DNA from: an uncultured Desulfovibrio sp.
Lineage (GTDB): Bacteria > Desulfobacterota > Desulfovibrionia > Desulfovibrionales > Desulfovibrionaceae
Reading direction: 5' to 3'
Assembly: GCA_913060505.1 (NCBI GenBank)
Contig: CAJXRQ010000019.1
Location: forward strand, 1-62,368
DNA length: 62,368 nt
Positions 45,015 through 53,193 of the stretch are shown in pieces. Position 1 is the first letter of the stretch, and each line of letters opens with the position of its first letter. The notes beneath the pieces were generated by a model, which was not told the origin of the DNA, searched no databases, and saw only the letters and a list, made by a program, of their open reading frames with translations. The translations under genes were made by a program, and so were the position numbers.

Positions 45015-45917
45015 ATGCCACAGGACAATACAGATAAGCCATACGGCGGCAAGGGCAAACCGCGCAAGACCATGACAGCTCCCGGAATCACGGCCATGAA
45101 AGGGTCAAACCGCAAAATAGCGTGCCTCACGGCATACGACTATGCCACGGGGGTGACCGCTGACAATGCCGGAGCAGACCTGATTCTGGTGGGTGATTCT
45201 CTGGCAATGGTCGTTCTCGGCCATGAAGACACGCTGTCAGTCACCATGGAAGACATGATCCACCATTCTCTGGCTGCATCTCGCGGTGTGCAGCACGCTT
45301 TGCTCGTAGTGGACATGCCCTTTATGTCCTACCATGTGAGCGTGGAGCAGGCCGTTGCCAACGCAGGAAGACTTGTGCAGGAAGGTCGGGCAAAGGCCGT
45401 CAAGCTGGAAGGAGGCGGAGCTGTTGTCGACAGAATTCGGGCCATCGTAGCGGCAGGAATCCCCGTCATGGGACATCTGGGCTTGACGCCACAGCACGTC
45501 AACCGCTTTGGCGGGTTTAAGGCCCAAGGCAAAAGTGCTGCCGCTGTGCAGCAATTGATTGATGACGCCATGGCCTTGGAAGAAGCCGGGGTATTTTCCA
45601 TTGTTCTTGAGGCGATGCCCGAAGAAACCGCAGAGCTTGTGACGCAAAACGTCACGGTACCAACGGTCGGCATAGGAGCGGGCAACGTCACCGACGGTCA
45701 GATTCTGGTCTGGCACGACGTTTTGGGAATGTTCGACCGCTTCACGCCGAAATTCGTGCGCACCTATGCGGAAATGGGCAAGGAAGCTACAGCGGCCTTG
45801 GCGCGGTATTGCGAAGACGTCCGCTATCATCGTTTCCCCACGGAAAAACACACGCTGCATATGAACGATGAAGAAGCAGCCGCCATGAAAAAAATCAAAA
45901 TCCGGAAGCGCAAGTAA
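45015..45917 (+). CDS. panB: 3-methyl-2-oxobutanoate hydroxymethyltransferase (PanB)
   Basis: 300 aa, slightly longer than the usual 265-280 because of a basic N-terminal stretch and a Lys-rich C-terminus (KKIKIRKRK). Family motifs: MTAYDYATG-like LTAYDYATGVTADNAGADLILVG (given as LTAYDYATG and ILVGDSLAMV), KLEGGG, MGHLGLTPQ, PTVGIGAG, VWHDVLG. It makes ketopantoate from alpha-ketoisovalerate for pantothenate and CoA. The next gene starts 5 nt later. Confidence 0.95.
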   Translation: MPQDNTDKPYGGKGKPRKTMTAPGITAMKGSNRKIACLTAYDYATGVTADNAGADLILVGDSLAMVVLGHEDTLSVTMEDMIHHSLAASRGVQHALLVVDMPFMSYHVSVEQAVANAGRLVQEGRAKAVKLEGGGAVVDRIRAIVAAGIPVMGHLGLTPQHVNRFGGFKAQGKSAAAVQQLIDDAMALEEAGVFSIVLEAMPEETAELVTQNVTVPTVGIGAGNVTDGQILVWHDVLGMFDRFTPKFVRTYAEMGKEATAALARYCEDVRYHRFPTEKHTLHMNDEEAAAMKKIKIRKRK

Positions 45918-45922
45918 AATCC

Positions 45923-46906
45923 ATGGAACCTCTGACATGGGCCATGATCTACAAAGGCCTTTTGCTTCCTCTTTCACGGCTCATACTGTTCATCAGCGTG
46001 GGCCTGTTCGTCGGTATTCTCATTGAAACCCTGAACTGGACACGATTCATGGCCGTGCTGGCCGCGCCCATAGCCAAGTTCGGGCGGCTCAAGGATGTGG
46101 CGGCCGCCAGTTTTTCCATGGCCTTCTTTTCCGGCTTCACAGCCAACAACATGCTGGCAGAGGCCTATGACAAAAAACAGTTGTCGGACAAGGAACTGGT
46201 TTTCTCCAACCTGTTCAACAGCTTTCCCGTCTTCTGCCAGCACCTGCCCAGCCTCTATGGCATCATCCTCGGCTATTTCAGCGCCACACCGCACGTGGGC
46301 TGGACATACATGGGCCTCACGCTTTCAGCAGCGTTCATGCGAACGCTCATCGTCGTGTTTGTCGGCCATTTTGCCCTACCACCGCTGGACGGGGGCTGTG
46401 TGCCCTGCCGCCTCGACGAGGCCGAACAGAAACGTAAAAAAAGTCACCCTCTGGTTTTGGCATGGCAGCGGTTCCGAAAACGTCTGCCCAAAATCGCCTT
46501 CATCACCATCCCCACCTACACGGCGATATTTCTTGCCCGGCACTATGGATTCTTTGATTTCATTCAAAAAACGCTTGGCAGCAACATGGGACTCCTCGAC
46601 TTTTTGCCGCCAGAGGCCTTGAGCATCATTGCCGTGCAGTTGCTTGGAGAAATCCACGGCAGCCTGACATTGGCCGCAGCACTGCTGGGCGAAGGCGTGC
46701 TCACGGCCCCTCAAGTCATTCTGGCGATGCTGGTGGCCAACATCCTTTCCTCGCCCATGCGTGCCGTACGGCATCAATTCCCATATTACGCAGGAATATT
46801 CCGTCCGCGCATGGGGTTGAAACTCATTGTATTCAACCAAACCTTACGAGCCTCAAGCATAGCGCTGCTGGCACTCGGCTACTTGTTGCTCGTCTATCCC
46901 CGATAA
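45923..46906 (+). CDS. Nucleoside-recognition (Gate) domain membrane protein
   Basis: 327 aa with about eight hydrophobic segments. Both halves carry Gate/nucleoside-recognition-like helices (LILFISVGLFVGILIETLNW, FFSGFTANNMLAEAYDKKQLS and, late, LLGEIHGSLTLAAALLGEG). A Cys pair, GGCVPC, lies in the central loop. Function in the family is unclear; some are permease-like. It follows panB by 5 nt, so the two are probably one operon, but a link to pantothenate is not established. The RBS is weak. Confidence 0.78.
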   Translation: MEPLTWAMIYKGLLLPLSRLILFISVGLFVGILIETLNWTRFMAVLAAPIAKFGRLKDVAAASFSMAFFSGFTANNMLAEAYDKKQLSDKELVFSNLFNSFPVFCQHLPSLYGIILGYFSATPHVGWTYMGLTLSAAFMRTLIVVFVGHFALPPLDGGCVPCRLDEAEQKRKKSHPLVLAWQRFRKRLPKIAFITIPTYTAIFLARHYGFFDFIQKTLGSNMGLLDFLPPEALSIIAVQLLGEIHGSLTLAAALLGEGVLTAPQVILAMLVANILSSPMRAVRHQFPYYAGIFRPRMGLKLIVFNQTLRASSIALLALGYLLLVYPR

Positions 46907-46916
46907 GCCCCACTCA

Positions 46917-46944
46917 TTGCACATACCTGCGCACGTCTGTGCAA
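46917..46944. promoter_or_regulatory. Dyad upstream of the sigma-54 promoter (possible activator site)
   Basis: TTGCACA (46917-46923) and TGTGCAA (46938-46944) form an inverted repeat around a central TGCGCA. It sits about 90 bp upstream of the -24 element, a usual distance for a sigma-54 activator (enhancer) site. Further TGCA-containing half-sites follow. Confidence 0.45.
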
Positions 46945-47018
46945 AAAAATGCAGGGCTGGATGCACATCAAAAACACCATCAACCGAACAAGTCATTGTA
47001 ATAAAAAGAAATAACACT

Positions 47019-47036
47019 TTGGCACGCACTATGCTT
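47019..47036 (+). promoter_or_regulatory. Sigma-54 (-24/-12) promoter
   Basis: TTGGCACGCACTATGCTT matches the sigma-54 consensus TTGGCACG-N4-TTGCW with one mismatch in the -12 block. GG (47021-47022) and GC (47033-47034) are separated by the required 10 nt. The expected transcript start is about 47046. Confidence 0.75.
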
Positions 47037-47063
47037 ACAGTCCAAACAACAAGGACGACGAGC

Positions 47064-47336
47064 ATGAAATCAGCACACAACATACTGATCAACGCGGCAC
47101 ACTTGCTGCGAGCGTTTTTTCAAAACCGCCCCCTCTCTCAACGGTGGAAAAGACGCCAGGCTCGAACTCTCGTTCTTGAAACGGGGACCTGTCCCGGAGT
47201 CGATGGACGGCCCGGAACTCTCTGCCCTCTAGCCAGCATACCCGTCCGGATCTCCCTCCCCTCCCCTCGTTTCGGACAACTCCCCACCCGGTATGCCGGC
47301 TCCGGGCCGATCCGGTTCTCCCGGTACAGGTCGTAA
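47064..47336 (+). CDS. Possible 90-aa basic protein in the sigma-54 transcript, unknown
   Basis: ATG 47064 has AAGGACGACGAGC upstream and lies about 18 nt after the predicted sigma-54 start. The first 35 residues are basic and helical (NAAHLLRAFFQNRPLSQRWKRR); the rest is Pro/Arg/Ser-rich and unlike a folded domain. The transcript continues to a terminator at 47452 and contains strong hairpins such as GGCCGC-ACA-GCGGCC (about 47408-47422), so this region may act as an RNA rather than as a message. No family recognised; true coding is uncertain. Confidence 0.3.
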   Translation: MKSAHNILINAAHLLRAFFQNRPLSQRWKRRQARTLVLETGTCPGVDGRPGTLCPLASIPVRISLPSPRFGQLPTRYAGSGPIRFSRYRS

Positions 47337-47451
47337 ACACAGCCCGCATCCGCGGCGGTCCGGCATCCGAACCTGCCGGGCCGCCCAACGGAGGGCTCCC
47401 CGCAACAAGGCCGCACAGCGGCCATAGATCATAATCCTCTCCCCTTCATAC

Positions 47452-47481
47452 GAAACAGGCCTGCGGGCCTGTTTCTTTTTA
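47452..47481 (+). terminator. Terminator of the sigma-54 transcript
   Basis: 10-bp perfect stem GAAACAGGCC / GGCCTGTTTC, loop TGCG, then TTTTT. Confidence 0.92.
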
Positions 47482-47495
47482 TAACCCAAAGCAAC

Positions 47496-47530
47496 AAAAA
47501 AAGAGGCGGTTCCTGACGGAACCGCCTCTT
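47496..47530 (-). terminator. Terminator of the bactofilin / 51-aa gene unit
   Basis: 13-bp perfect stem AAGAGGCGGTTCC / GGAACCGCCTCTT with loop TGAC, followed by a T-run on the minus strand. It lies 24 nt after the stop of the 51-aa gene. Confidence 0.88.
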
Positions 47531-47554
47531 TTGCAAATCAAAGAACCAAAAATA

Positions 47555-47710
47555 TTATTTTTTCGCACCCTGCTTTACTTCGCGCACTTCGGCCACGCCT
47601 TCAGTAAGCGAACGAATGTGCCGCTGGCGTTCCAGTTCCACATCAAGCTTGTTTTCAGCCTTGAGAACCGAACGTTCCTTTCCATTCACGGTAACAACCA
47701 ATTCATACAT
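47555..47710 (-). CDS. Small 51-aa protein of unknown function
   Basis: MYELVVTVNGKERSVLKAEN... ends in REVKQGAKK. A strong RBS, AGGAGG with 7-nt spacing, precedes ATG 47710. It is charged, soluble, with a beta-rich first third (YELVVTVNGKERSV) and a helical second third. The stop is 24 nt from a strong terminator and the start is 24 nt after the bactofilin stop, so it is a genuine downstream gene of the same unit. No family recognised. Confidence 0.75.
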   Translation of the reverse strand: MYELVVTVNGKERSVLKAENKLDVELERQRHIRSLTEGVAEVREVKQGAKK

Positions 47711-47734
47711 ATCCAATCCTCCTGCCCGTTCCGG

Positions 47735-48220
47735 CTATTGGACACCGGATACGGCCTGTTGTTCCTGCTCTTCCACAACTTCACATGCTTCTTCAGAAGA
47801 CTCGCCAACAGGCGCAAAGTCCGCACGAAGCACGTTGGTTATGGGGGCCATCTTTACAGCTCCGCCCGTCATGGAAATGGAACCGTCAAGAACAGCTCCC
47901 TGCTCGACAGCCAACTTCTCAGCCACGAGACTACCTTCCAAAATGGACGTTTTCTGAAGAGTGGCCTTTCCACAGACCTCGACGTCGCCGACAATGCGGC
48001 CGCAGGAGTTCAGTTCGCCTACGCGCACTATTCCCTTGATGGAAGCTTCACGCCCCAGCACAAGAGTTCCGTCCGTGGAAATTTCTCCTTCAAAGGAGCC
48101 GTCTATACGGACAGTGCCTACAAAGTCAAGTTTGCCCCGATATTCAGTACCCACTCCGAGGAAAGCATTCAATTCCCCGTGGTTGGCATCGCTACTGTCT
48201 TTTTTCCCGAAAAGTGCCAT
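47735..48220 (-). CDS. Bactofilin (polymer-forming cytoskeletal protein)
   Basis: 161 aa. A short Asp/Ser N-terminal tail (MALFGKKDSSDANHGELNAFLG) precedes the right-handed beta-helix of bactofilin (about 25-135: GTVRIDGSFEGEISTDGTLV, GEASIKGIVRV-type repeats), with an acidic Glu-rich C-terminus. Bactofilins polymerise without nucleotide and position cell wall or motility proteins. ATG 48220 has GAGGATCTC upstream; an open extension leftward is not conserved. Divergent from the cNMP/FliG-C gene and motAB, so a polar or motor-placement role is possible but only inferred. Confidence 0.87.
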   Translation of the reverse strand: MALFGKKDSSDANHGELNAFLGVGTEYRGKLDFVGTVRIDGSFEGEISTDGTLVLGREASIKGIVRVGELNSCGRIVGDVEVCGKATLQKTSILEGSLVAEKLAVEQGAVLDGSISMTGGAVKMAPITNVLRADFAPVGESSEEACEVVEEQEQQAVSGVQ

Positions 48221-48546
48221 GAGATCCTCGCATGAGTTCAGAACACATTGTGCTACAATGCGTTCATTTTTCACAACATTAAGCGTATTGTAATAGAAAC
48301 GGCTACAGCTTCGTGAAAGGCAATCTATAATCACCCATGATATTTGTCCACAAGAGACTCACGTTTTTTGCCCTTTATTTTCGATTTTTCGCATTTTCTC
48401 GCAATCTAGCTGATTATACCTCTCATTATTCCCCAGTCATGACGGCTGTCGGCTGTGCATGGTTGTACTTTTTTCTAAATAATTGATAGCATAATGAATC
48501 TTTCTTACGGTTCGACCATAAAGCACGGGATGATCAAGGGGAGATC
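48221..48546. other. Divergent intergenic region between bactofilin and cNMP/FliG-C genes
   Basis: 326 bp, AT-rich, no supportable gene. It holds a CATTGT-GCT-ACAATG dyad (48246-48260) 26 bp upstream of the bactofilin start and an AT-rich stretch with possible -10 sequences near 48485-48495 for the rightward genes. No strong promoter match was found. Just before the rightward start is AAGGGGAGATC, a clear RBS. Confidence 0.6.
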
Positions 48547-49722
48547 ATGACCTCCAAGCAGAATGTTCGCAACGTCAAGGCATTTTACAAGGATCAGGTC
48601 ATCTTTCGGGAAGGCCAACAGGCTAGCCACGCCTATATGGTCAAAAAAGGTGCTGTGACGCTTTTTCGTACGGACGGCAACCGCAAGGTTGTGCTGGACC
48701 GAGTGGGCAAAGGGGAAATATTCGGGGAAAAAGGAGCTTTGACGGGCACTGTCCGCAGCACTTCGGCCGAGGCCGCCGAATACTGCGAACTGATGATTCT
48801 GACCGAGCAGACCATTCAGGCCCTGCTGGACCGTTGCCCGAAAACCATCCAGCACCTCACGCGACTGCTCATCGAACGACTCAAAAAACAGGCGAGGCTC
48901 GCCAACGCCAATATTTGCCACAGCACGTTCCTGAGCATCTGCCGCATACTGGAGCTTTCATGGCGGGCGCATGTGAACCTGCCCGCGGCACAGGCCAAAC
49001 GCCTGCCCAACCACAAGCATGGCATGAGCCTTGCCGCGCTTTCGCGTGAAATCAAGGATATCCTGCTGGTGTCCGAGGCCGATATCCGCGTCGCGGTAGA
49101 TCAGCTTTCCCGGCTCAAGCTCATCGATTGCACCAGAACGAAAAATGCCAAGGCCTTTGAGGAAGTGTTCATCCGCATCAAGGATGCGCCAAACTTCTTT
49201 CAGGTGGCCTCGAACCTGCACAAGGAATTGAGCCGCAACAGCGCCCCAGGGCCGGAGCTGGAGTATGTGGACATCTTCGACTTTGCCGAGGATGTTCAGG
49301 CTGACCCCAAGATACTCTACAAGAAAATCGCGAACGGCGAGATTCCCGAAAGCCTGTTCTTTTTCCACAAACAGAGCGCCTTGTCCTGGGCTTCGGAACA
49401 GCCGGAAGACTACTTCAAAAAGGTCAAACGCAAACGCAAGAAGCTGGAAGAATTTGAAGACGTGAACGACATCGTTTTCGTGGACAACGGCACGCTCAAA
49501 CAGGTATTTTCGCAGATAGGCTACTACAAGCTCGGCGTACTCATGGCTCTTGCGGACGAGGACGCGCGCAAGAAGATCGAATCCAACCTGGCCAAGAAAA
49601 TCGCGCGCATCGTCAGTGAAGAGGCACAGAACAGGGCCAGTGTGGACGATGCCGAGGCCGAAGACGTGCAGGACGAGCTTATTGAAATAATCAGGTCCGT
49701 CAAGGGAGGCAAGGCCTCGTGA
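48547..49722 (+). CDS. cNMP-binding protein fused to a FliG C-terminal-like domain
   Basis: 391 aa, soluble. Residues about 8-120 are a CRP/FNR cyclic-nucleotide-binding domain (QVIFREGQQASHAYMVKKGAV, KGEIFGEKGALTG). About 125-215 is a CRP-like winged helix of reduced quality (MSLAALSREIKDILLVSEADIR). About 235-300 has a MerR/excisionase-like stretch (DPKILYKKIANGEIPESLF). About 305-390 follows the FliG C-terminal pattern: DIVFVDNGTLKQVF, LGVLMALADEDARKKIESNL, AKKIARIVSEEAQ, VQDELIEIIRS. FliG-C is the rotor part that meets MotA. The stop overlaps the motA GTG by 4 nt, so it is translated with the stator genes. A motor-regulating role is strongly suggested but inferred. Confidence 0.8.
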   Translation: MTSKQNVRNVKAFYKDQVIFREGQQASHAYMVKKGAVTLFRTDGNRKVVLDRVGKGEIFGEKGALTGTVRSTSAEAAEYCELMILTEQTIQALLDRCPKTIQHLTRLLIERLKKQARLANANICHSTFLSICRILELSWRAHVNLPAAQAKRLPNHKHGMSLAALSREIKDILLVSEADIRVAVDQLSRLKLIDCTRTKNAKAFEEVFIRIKDAPNFFQVASNLHKELSRNSAPGPELEYVDIFDFAEDVQADPKILYKKIANGEIPESLFFFHKQSALSWASEQPEDYFKKVKRKRKKLEEFEDVNDIVFVDNGTLKQVFSQIGYYKLGVLMALADEDARKKIESNLAKKIARIVSEEAQNRASVDDAEAEDVQDELIEIIRSVKGGKAS

Positions 49723-50492
49723 ATATAGCAACCATTTTCGGCATTGTTGCCGGTATCGCCGTTCTCTGCTCCGCAACGTTCTTTGCAACGGATTCGGTGC
49801 AGGTATTCATCAACCTCCCCGGGCTGGCCATCGTGCTGGGCGGAACCATCGCGGCCACGTTCATCTGCTATCCCCTGCGCGAAGTCATGCGCGTGTTCGC
49901 CCTGTTCATGACCGCTTTTACGGCGGAAGAATTGCCCATAGCCAATTATATCAAGGTACTGGTCCAGATCTCCAAAAACGTGGCAGGCAAAGGCGACGAT
50001 TACCTTGAACGTTCCATTAAAAAAATCGACAACGAGTTTCTCCGCGACGGGCTGCAAATGCTGGCCGACGGATACAGCAAGGAAGAACTCCGCGAAATCC
50101 TTGATAATCGCATTCAGCAATACCATGATCAGGAACTCTTTGCCACGGGCATCTATCGAACCATGGCGGCCCTGTCCCCGGCTTTTGGCATTATCGGCAC
50201 GCTTATAGGGCTTATTGCCATGATGCAGGCCATGGGGGACGACATTACCCGTATCGGTCCGGGCATGGCTACGGCGTTGACCACTACCCTGTACGGCGTA
50301 CTTTTCGCCAACCTCATTTATCTCCCCATTGCCACCAAAGTTGAGCGCAGGGTGGAGGAGCGCACCATCCTCATGTGCGTATTCCGGGACGGCATCATGC
50401 ATATCAAGGACAAAACACCGGCAGCCATTATCACTGACAAGCTCAAGGGCTATCTGCCCCCGAGAAAATGGTCGTCCATAACGGCCAGATAA
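49719..50492 (+). CDS. motA: Flagellar motor stator protein MotA
   Basis: 257 aa with four membrane helices. Conserved Pro and Gly motifs in ALSPAFGIIGTLIGLIAMM and TALTTTLYGVLFANLIYLP, and the cytoplasmic charged loop with LRDGLQMLADGYSKEELREIL. It begins at GTG 49719, overlapping the upstream stop by 4 nt. With MotB it forms the ion channel of the stator. Sodium or proton use cannot be told from the sequence alone. Confidence 0.95.
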   Translation: MNIATIFGIVAGIAVLCSATFFATDSVQVFINLPGLAIVLGGTIAATFICYPLREVMRVFALFMTAFTAEELPIANYIKVLVQISKNVAGKGDDYLERSIKKIDNEFLRDGLQMLADGYSKEELREILDNRIQQYHDQELFATGIYRTMAALSPAFGIIGTLIGLIAMMQAMGDDITRIGPGMATALTTTLYGVLFANLIYLPIATKVERRVEERTILMCVFRDGIMHIKDKTPAAIITDKLKGYLPPRKWSSITAR

Positions 50493-50503
50493 CGGAGCAC
50501 GGC

Positions 50504-51211
50504 ATGCAGCGCCCTCCCATACCTTCTCCATACCGCCGCAAGGAAGAGCCTTCCAACTGGGCGCTTTCCTTTGCGGACATGATGACCCTGCTGCTGTGCT
50601 TTTTCGTGCTCATGCTCACGGTTTCCAAGGTGGACCCCACCCGGTACGAAGCGGTTTCCTCAATCATGGCAGAAGCCATGAAAGGCAAGGATGCGCCGTC
50701 CATCCGAAAAAAAAATGAGCAAATCTCGCCCAAGGCCAGGCAGAAAAACCTTTTTGAACTGCAATTGGAATTATCCAAACGTATCGGCAATGAGACCGAA
50801 GCCCTTTCCCTGAAGCTGCGGCCGGACGCCGTGGCCGTGAACCTGAAGGGAGCGGCATTCTTCAAGTCCGGTGACGCTACCCTGACCACACGGGCCATCT
50901 CCATTCTGGACCGGCTGGCAAAACCGCTCAACAGCCAGCAGTACAAGCTGACCATCGAAGGCCATTCCGACAACCTGCCCATCCACTCGGACAAATTCCC
51001 ATCCAACTGGGAACTTTCATCGGCCCGGGCATCATCCGTGGCCCGTTTCCTGATCGCCAACGGATTTCCTCCCGAGCGCATCAAGGTCACGGGACTGGCT
51101 GCTACCCGCCCCCTTGCTCCGAACACGGACAAGGCAGGCAACAGTATTCCCGAAAACCAGGCCAGAAACCGTCGTGTGGTCATTCTGGTTTCGCCCGGCC
51201 CCCAGTCCTGA
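50504..51211 (+). CDS. motB: Flagellar motor stator protein MotB
   Basis: 235 aa. One N-terminal membrane helix with the ion-binding Asp at residue 25 (FADMMTLLLCFFVLML), then an OmpA-like peptidoglycan-binding domain (EGHSDNLPIHSDKFPSNWELSSARA, GLAATRPLAPNTDKAGN). ATG 50504 is preceded by GGAGCACGGC; an in-frame ATG at 50468 lies inside motA. It anchors the stator to the cell wall. Confidence 0.95.
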   Translation: MQRPPIPSPYRRKEEPSNWALSFADMMTLLLCFFVLMLTVSKVDPTRYEAVSSIMAEAMKGKDAPSIRKKNEQISPKARQKNLFELQLELSKRIGNETEALSLKLRPDAVAVNLKGAAFFKSGDATLTTRAISILDRLAKPLNSQQYKLTIEGHSDNLPIHSDKFPSNWELSSARASSVARFLIANGFPPERIKVTGLAATRPLAPNTDKAGNSIPENQARNRRVVILVSPGPQS

Positions 51212-51300
51212 AAATAACTTCCGCAAAAAGCCTTTGAAAGCATCGGGAAATCCCCGTACCCTATGCAAGCCTTGCACACGCCATCCGCACAGGAGGACAC

Positions 51301-51957
51301 ATGCACTGGATTGCTCTCGGCGATATTCATGAATCAACAAGCATTTTCTCGGAAATACCGGATCTGGAAACGGCCGCCGGCGTCATCGTAACCGGGGACA
51401 TCACCAACCGTGGCACAGCCTCGGCGGCACGATCCGTACTGGCAGCTTTGCGCCGGTATAACCCCAATATATTGGCCCAACCCGGCAACATGGACACGGA
51501 CGACGTTGCGGCAGTGTTGCAGGAAGAAGGCATCGACCTCCATTGCCGCGTTCGCGAACTGGCTCCGGGACTCGGACTCATGGGCGTAGGCTATTCCAAG
51601 CCGACCCCCTTCAACACTCCCGGTGAAGTGGAAGAAGATACCCTCGCCAAATGGTTGGAGCAAACCCGTGCCGAGGCCGCAAATTTTGACAAACTCATTG
51701 TGGCTGTCCATGAACCTCCCGGCCAGACAAAGCTGGATATGCTCGGCAACGGGCAACACGTGGGCAGCATGGCCGTTCGACGCTTCATCGAACGCACCAA
51801 GCCGGAACTGGTCATCACCGGACACATCCACGAATCAAGCGGTTCCGACACCGTTGGGGAAACCATGGTCATTAATCCGGGCATGGCCGCAGGTGGCGGC
51901 TATGTACGCATCGATTACGAAGACGGCCAAATTTCTGCCCGACTGGAGAGCGCGTAG
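51301..51957 (+). CDS. Metallophosphoesterase family protein
   Basis: 218 aa, soluble. Metallophosphatase motifs: ALGDIHES (GDxH), GVIVTGDITNRG (GDx(x)xR/N), QPGNMDTD (GNxD), VAVHEPPG (H near centre), ITGHIHESSG (GHxH). Typical of the calcineurin-like superfamily that acts on phosphomonoesters or nucleotides. Substrate unknown. RBS AGGAGGACAC. Its TAG stop immediately precedes the rlmH start. Confidence 0.88.
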   Translation: MHWIALGDIHESTSIFSEIPDLETAAGVIVTGDITNRGTASAARSVLAALRRYNPNILAQPGNMDTDDVAAVLQEEGIDLHCRVRELAPGLGLMGVGYSKPTPFNTPGEVEEDTLAKWLEQTRAEAANFDKLIVAVHEPPGQTKLDMLGNGQHVGSMAVRRFIERTKPELVITGHIHESSGSDTVGETMVINPGMAAGGGYVRIDYEDGQISARLESA

Positions 51958-52428
51958 ATGCGTTCCGTGGGATTCATATGGGTTGGCAAGCCCAAGGAAA
52001 AATTCTACCGGGAAGGATGCGAGCATTACTGGAAAAAGCTTTCCCGTTTTTTCAGGTTGGAAGAAAGCGTCATCAAGGACGGCCCTGGCAAGCTTCCGGC
52101 TGACAAGCGCAACGAGGTGGAAGGCAAGGGAATCGTGTCCAAGGCAAAATCGTCGGATATGCTGATCATCCTTGATGAATTCGGGGAACGACTTGCCTCC
52201 CGCAAACTGGCTTCCCATTTGCAGCAATGGACAGATGATCCGAACCTGCGTCCCACATTCGTTATCGGCGGACCGTTCGGCCTGTCCGACGAGGTCAAAA
52301 ACAAGGCGCGAAAAACCATTCGACTCAGCGATATGACCCTGCCTCACGAACTGGCCCGGCTCGTGCTGCTGGAACAGGTTTACCGGGCGGCGACAATCAT
52401 GCGCAACATGCCCTATCACCACGACTGA
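51958..52428 (+). CDS. rlmH: 23S rRNA pseudouridine-1915 N3-methyltransferase RlmH
   Basis: 156 aa SPOUT-family enzyme with a knotted C-terminal fold. Motifs: LIILDEFGERLASRKLASHL, FVIGGPFGLSDEVK and the C-terminal LEQVYRAATIMRNMPYHHD, all typical. It begins directly after the metallophosphoesterase stop. It methylates pseudouridine 1915 on assembled ribosomes. Confidence 0.94.
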   Translation: MRSVGFIWVGKPKEKFYREGCEHYWKKLSRFFRLEESVIKDGPGKLPADKRNEVEGKGIVSKAKSSDMLIILDEFGERLASRKLASHLQQWTDDPNLRPTFVIGGPFGLSDEVKNKARKTIRLSDMTLPHELARLVLLEQVYRAATIMRNMPYHHD

Positions 52429-52461
52429 CGGCCCGAGAGCCGCGTACAAAAGAGGATTATC

Positions 52462-52692
52462 ATGCTGGACATGGATTATCTGAATCGGCTGGAAACATAC
52501 TTCAGGGACGGCGACTGCCAGTTCGAATTCGACAACGGAGACGAAGAGCGACGGCTGGCCATTCTGGATTTTCTGGAAAAGCTCATGGACCTCGGCGAAG
52601 TGGCTGACGAACTGGCGACCAAGCTCATCTTCAAGGGCGGCCTCGACATGTTGGCTTCCGGCGGTGCCGTGGGCAGCAACGGAGAACACTAG
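52462..52692 (+). CDS. Small acidic protein, unknown function
   Basis: 76 aa, helical, acidic, no membrane segment (RLETYFRDGDCQFEFDNGDEERRLAILDF, given here in part). RBS AGAGGATTATC before the ATG. It lies between rlmH (33 nt gap) and the HAD gene, whose GTG overlaps its stop by 1 nt. No family recognised. Confidence 0.68.
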   Translation: MLDMDYLNRLETYFRDGDCQFEFDNGDEERRLAILDFLEKLMDLGEVADELATKLIFKGGLDMLASGGAVGSNGEH

Positions 52693-53159
52693 TGCACCTT
52701 TCCATTCCCGGCTTCGGCACACTGGACATTGAACATGTGGTGCTGGATTTCAACGGCACCATAGCCGAGGACGGGGAACTGCTCCCCGGCGTTGCCGAGC
52801 GCATGCGCAGGCTGGCAGAAACCATGGACGTTGTCGTCATTACGGCAGACACCCACGGAACCTGTGCGCAAAAGCTCGCGGGCCTTCCCTGCCGTATCGA
52901 CGTCATCAAACCGGGGGATGAAGCCCGGGCCAAGCTCGACCACGTACAATCCATCGGCGCAGCCCACTGTGCTGCACTGGGCAACGGGGCCAATGATACG
53001 CTGATGCTTGAGGCATGTGCCTTGGGCATTGCCGTGATGCAGGCCGAATGTGCCTGCGCACGCGCCGTTACCGCAGCGGATATGGTAGCAACGGACATTT
53101 GCCACGGATTGGACCTGTTGCTTAAGCCGGCCCGTCTGCTGGCTGGATTGCGATCCTGA
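52692..53159 (+). CDS. HAD-superfamily soluble P-type ATPase-like protein (COG4087)
   Basis: 155 aa. VLDFNGTIAEDG is the HAD motif I with the second Asp replaced by Asn; VITADTHGT is the Ser/Thr motif II; ALGNGANDTLMLEA is motif IV with Asn-Asp. This DFNGT form is typical of COG4087, so the Asn may be a family trait rather than damage. It lacks membrane helices. It begins at GTG 52692, overlapping the stop of the upstream gene. Biochemical role unknown. Confidence 0.8.
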   Translation: MHLSIPGFGTLDIEHVVLDFNGTIAEDGELLPGVAERMRRLAETMDVVVITADTHGTCAQKLAGLPCRIDVIKPGDEARAKLDHVQSIGAAHCAALGNGANDTLMLEACALGIAVMQAECACARAVTAADMVATDICHGLDLLLKPARLLAGLRS

Positions 53160-53193
53160 CGGGCCTGATCATATCTCCATTCACTCTCCACGC

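Noticed and set aside
47229..47489. An 86-codon leftward open frame in the sigma-54 unit
   Set aside because: It crosses the terminator of the rightward transcript, has no RBS or family match and runs against the only promoter signal.
52741..52785. The Asp-to-Asn change in the HAD motif as inactivating damage
   Set aside because: DFNGT/DYNGT is, to my knowledge, the normal form in the COG4087 group, so it is probably a family feature and not a broken gene.
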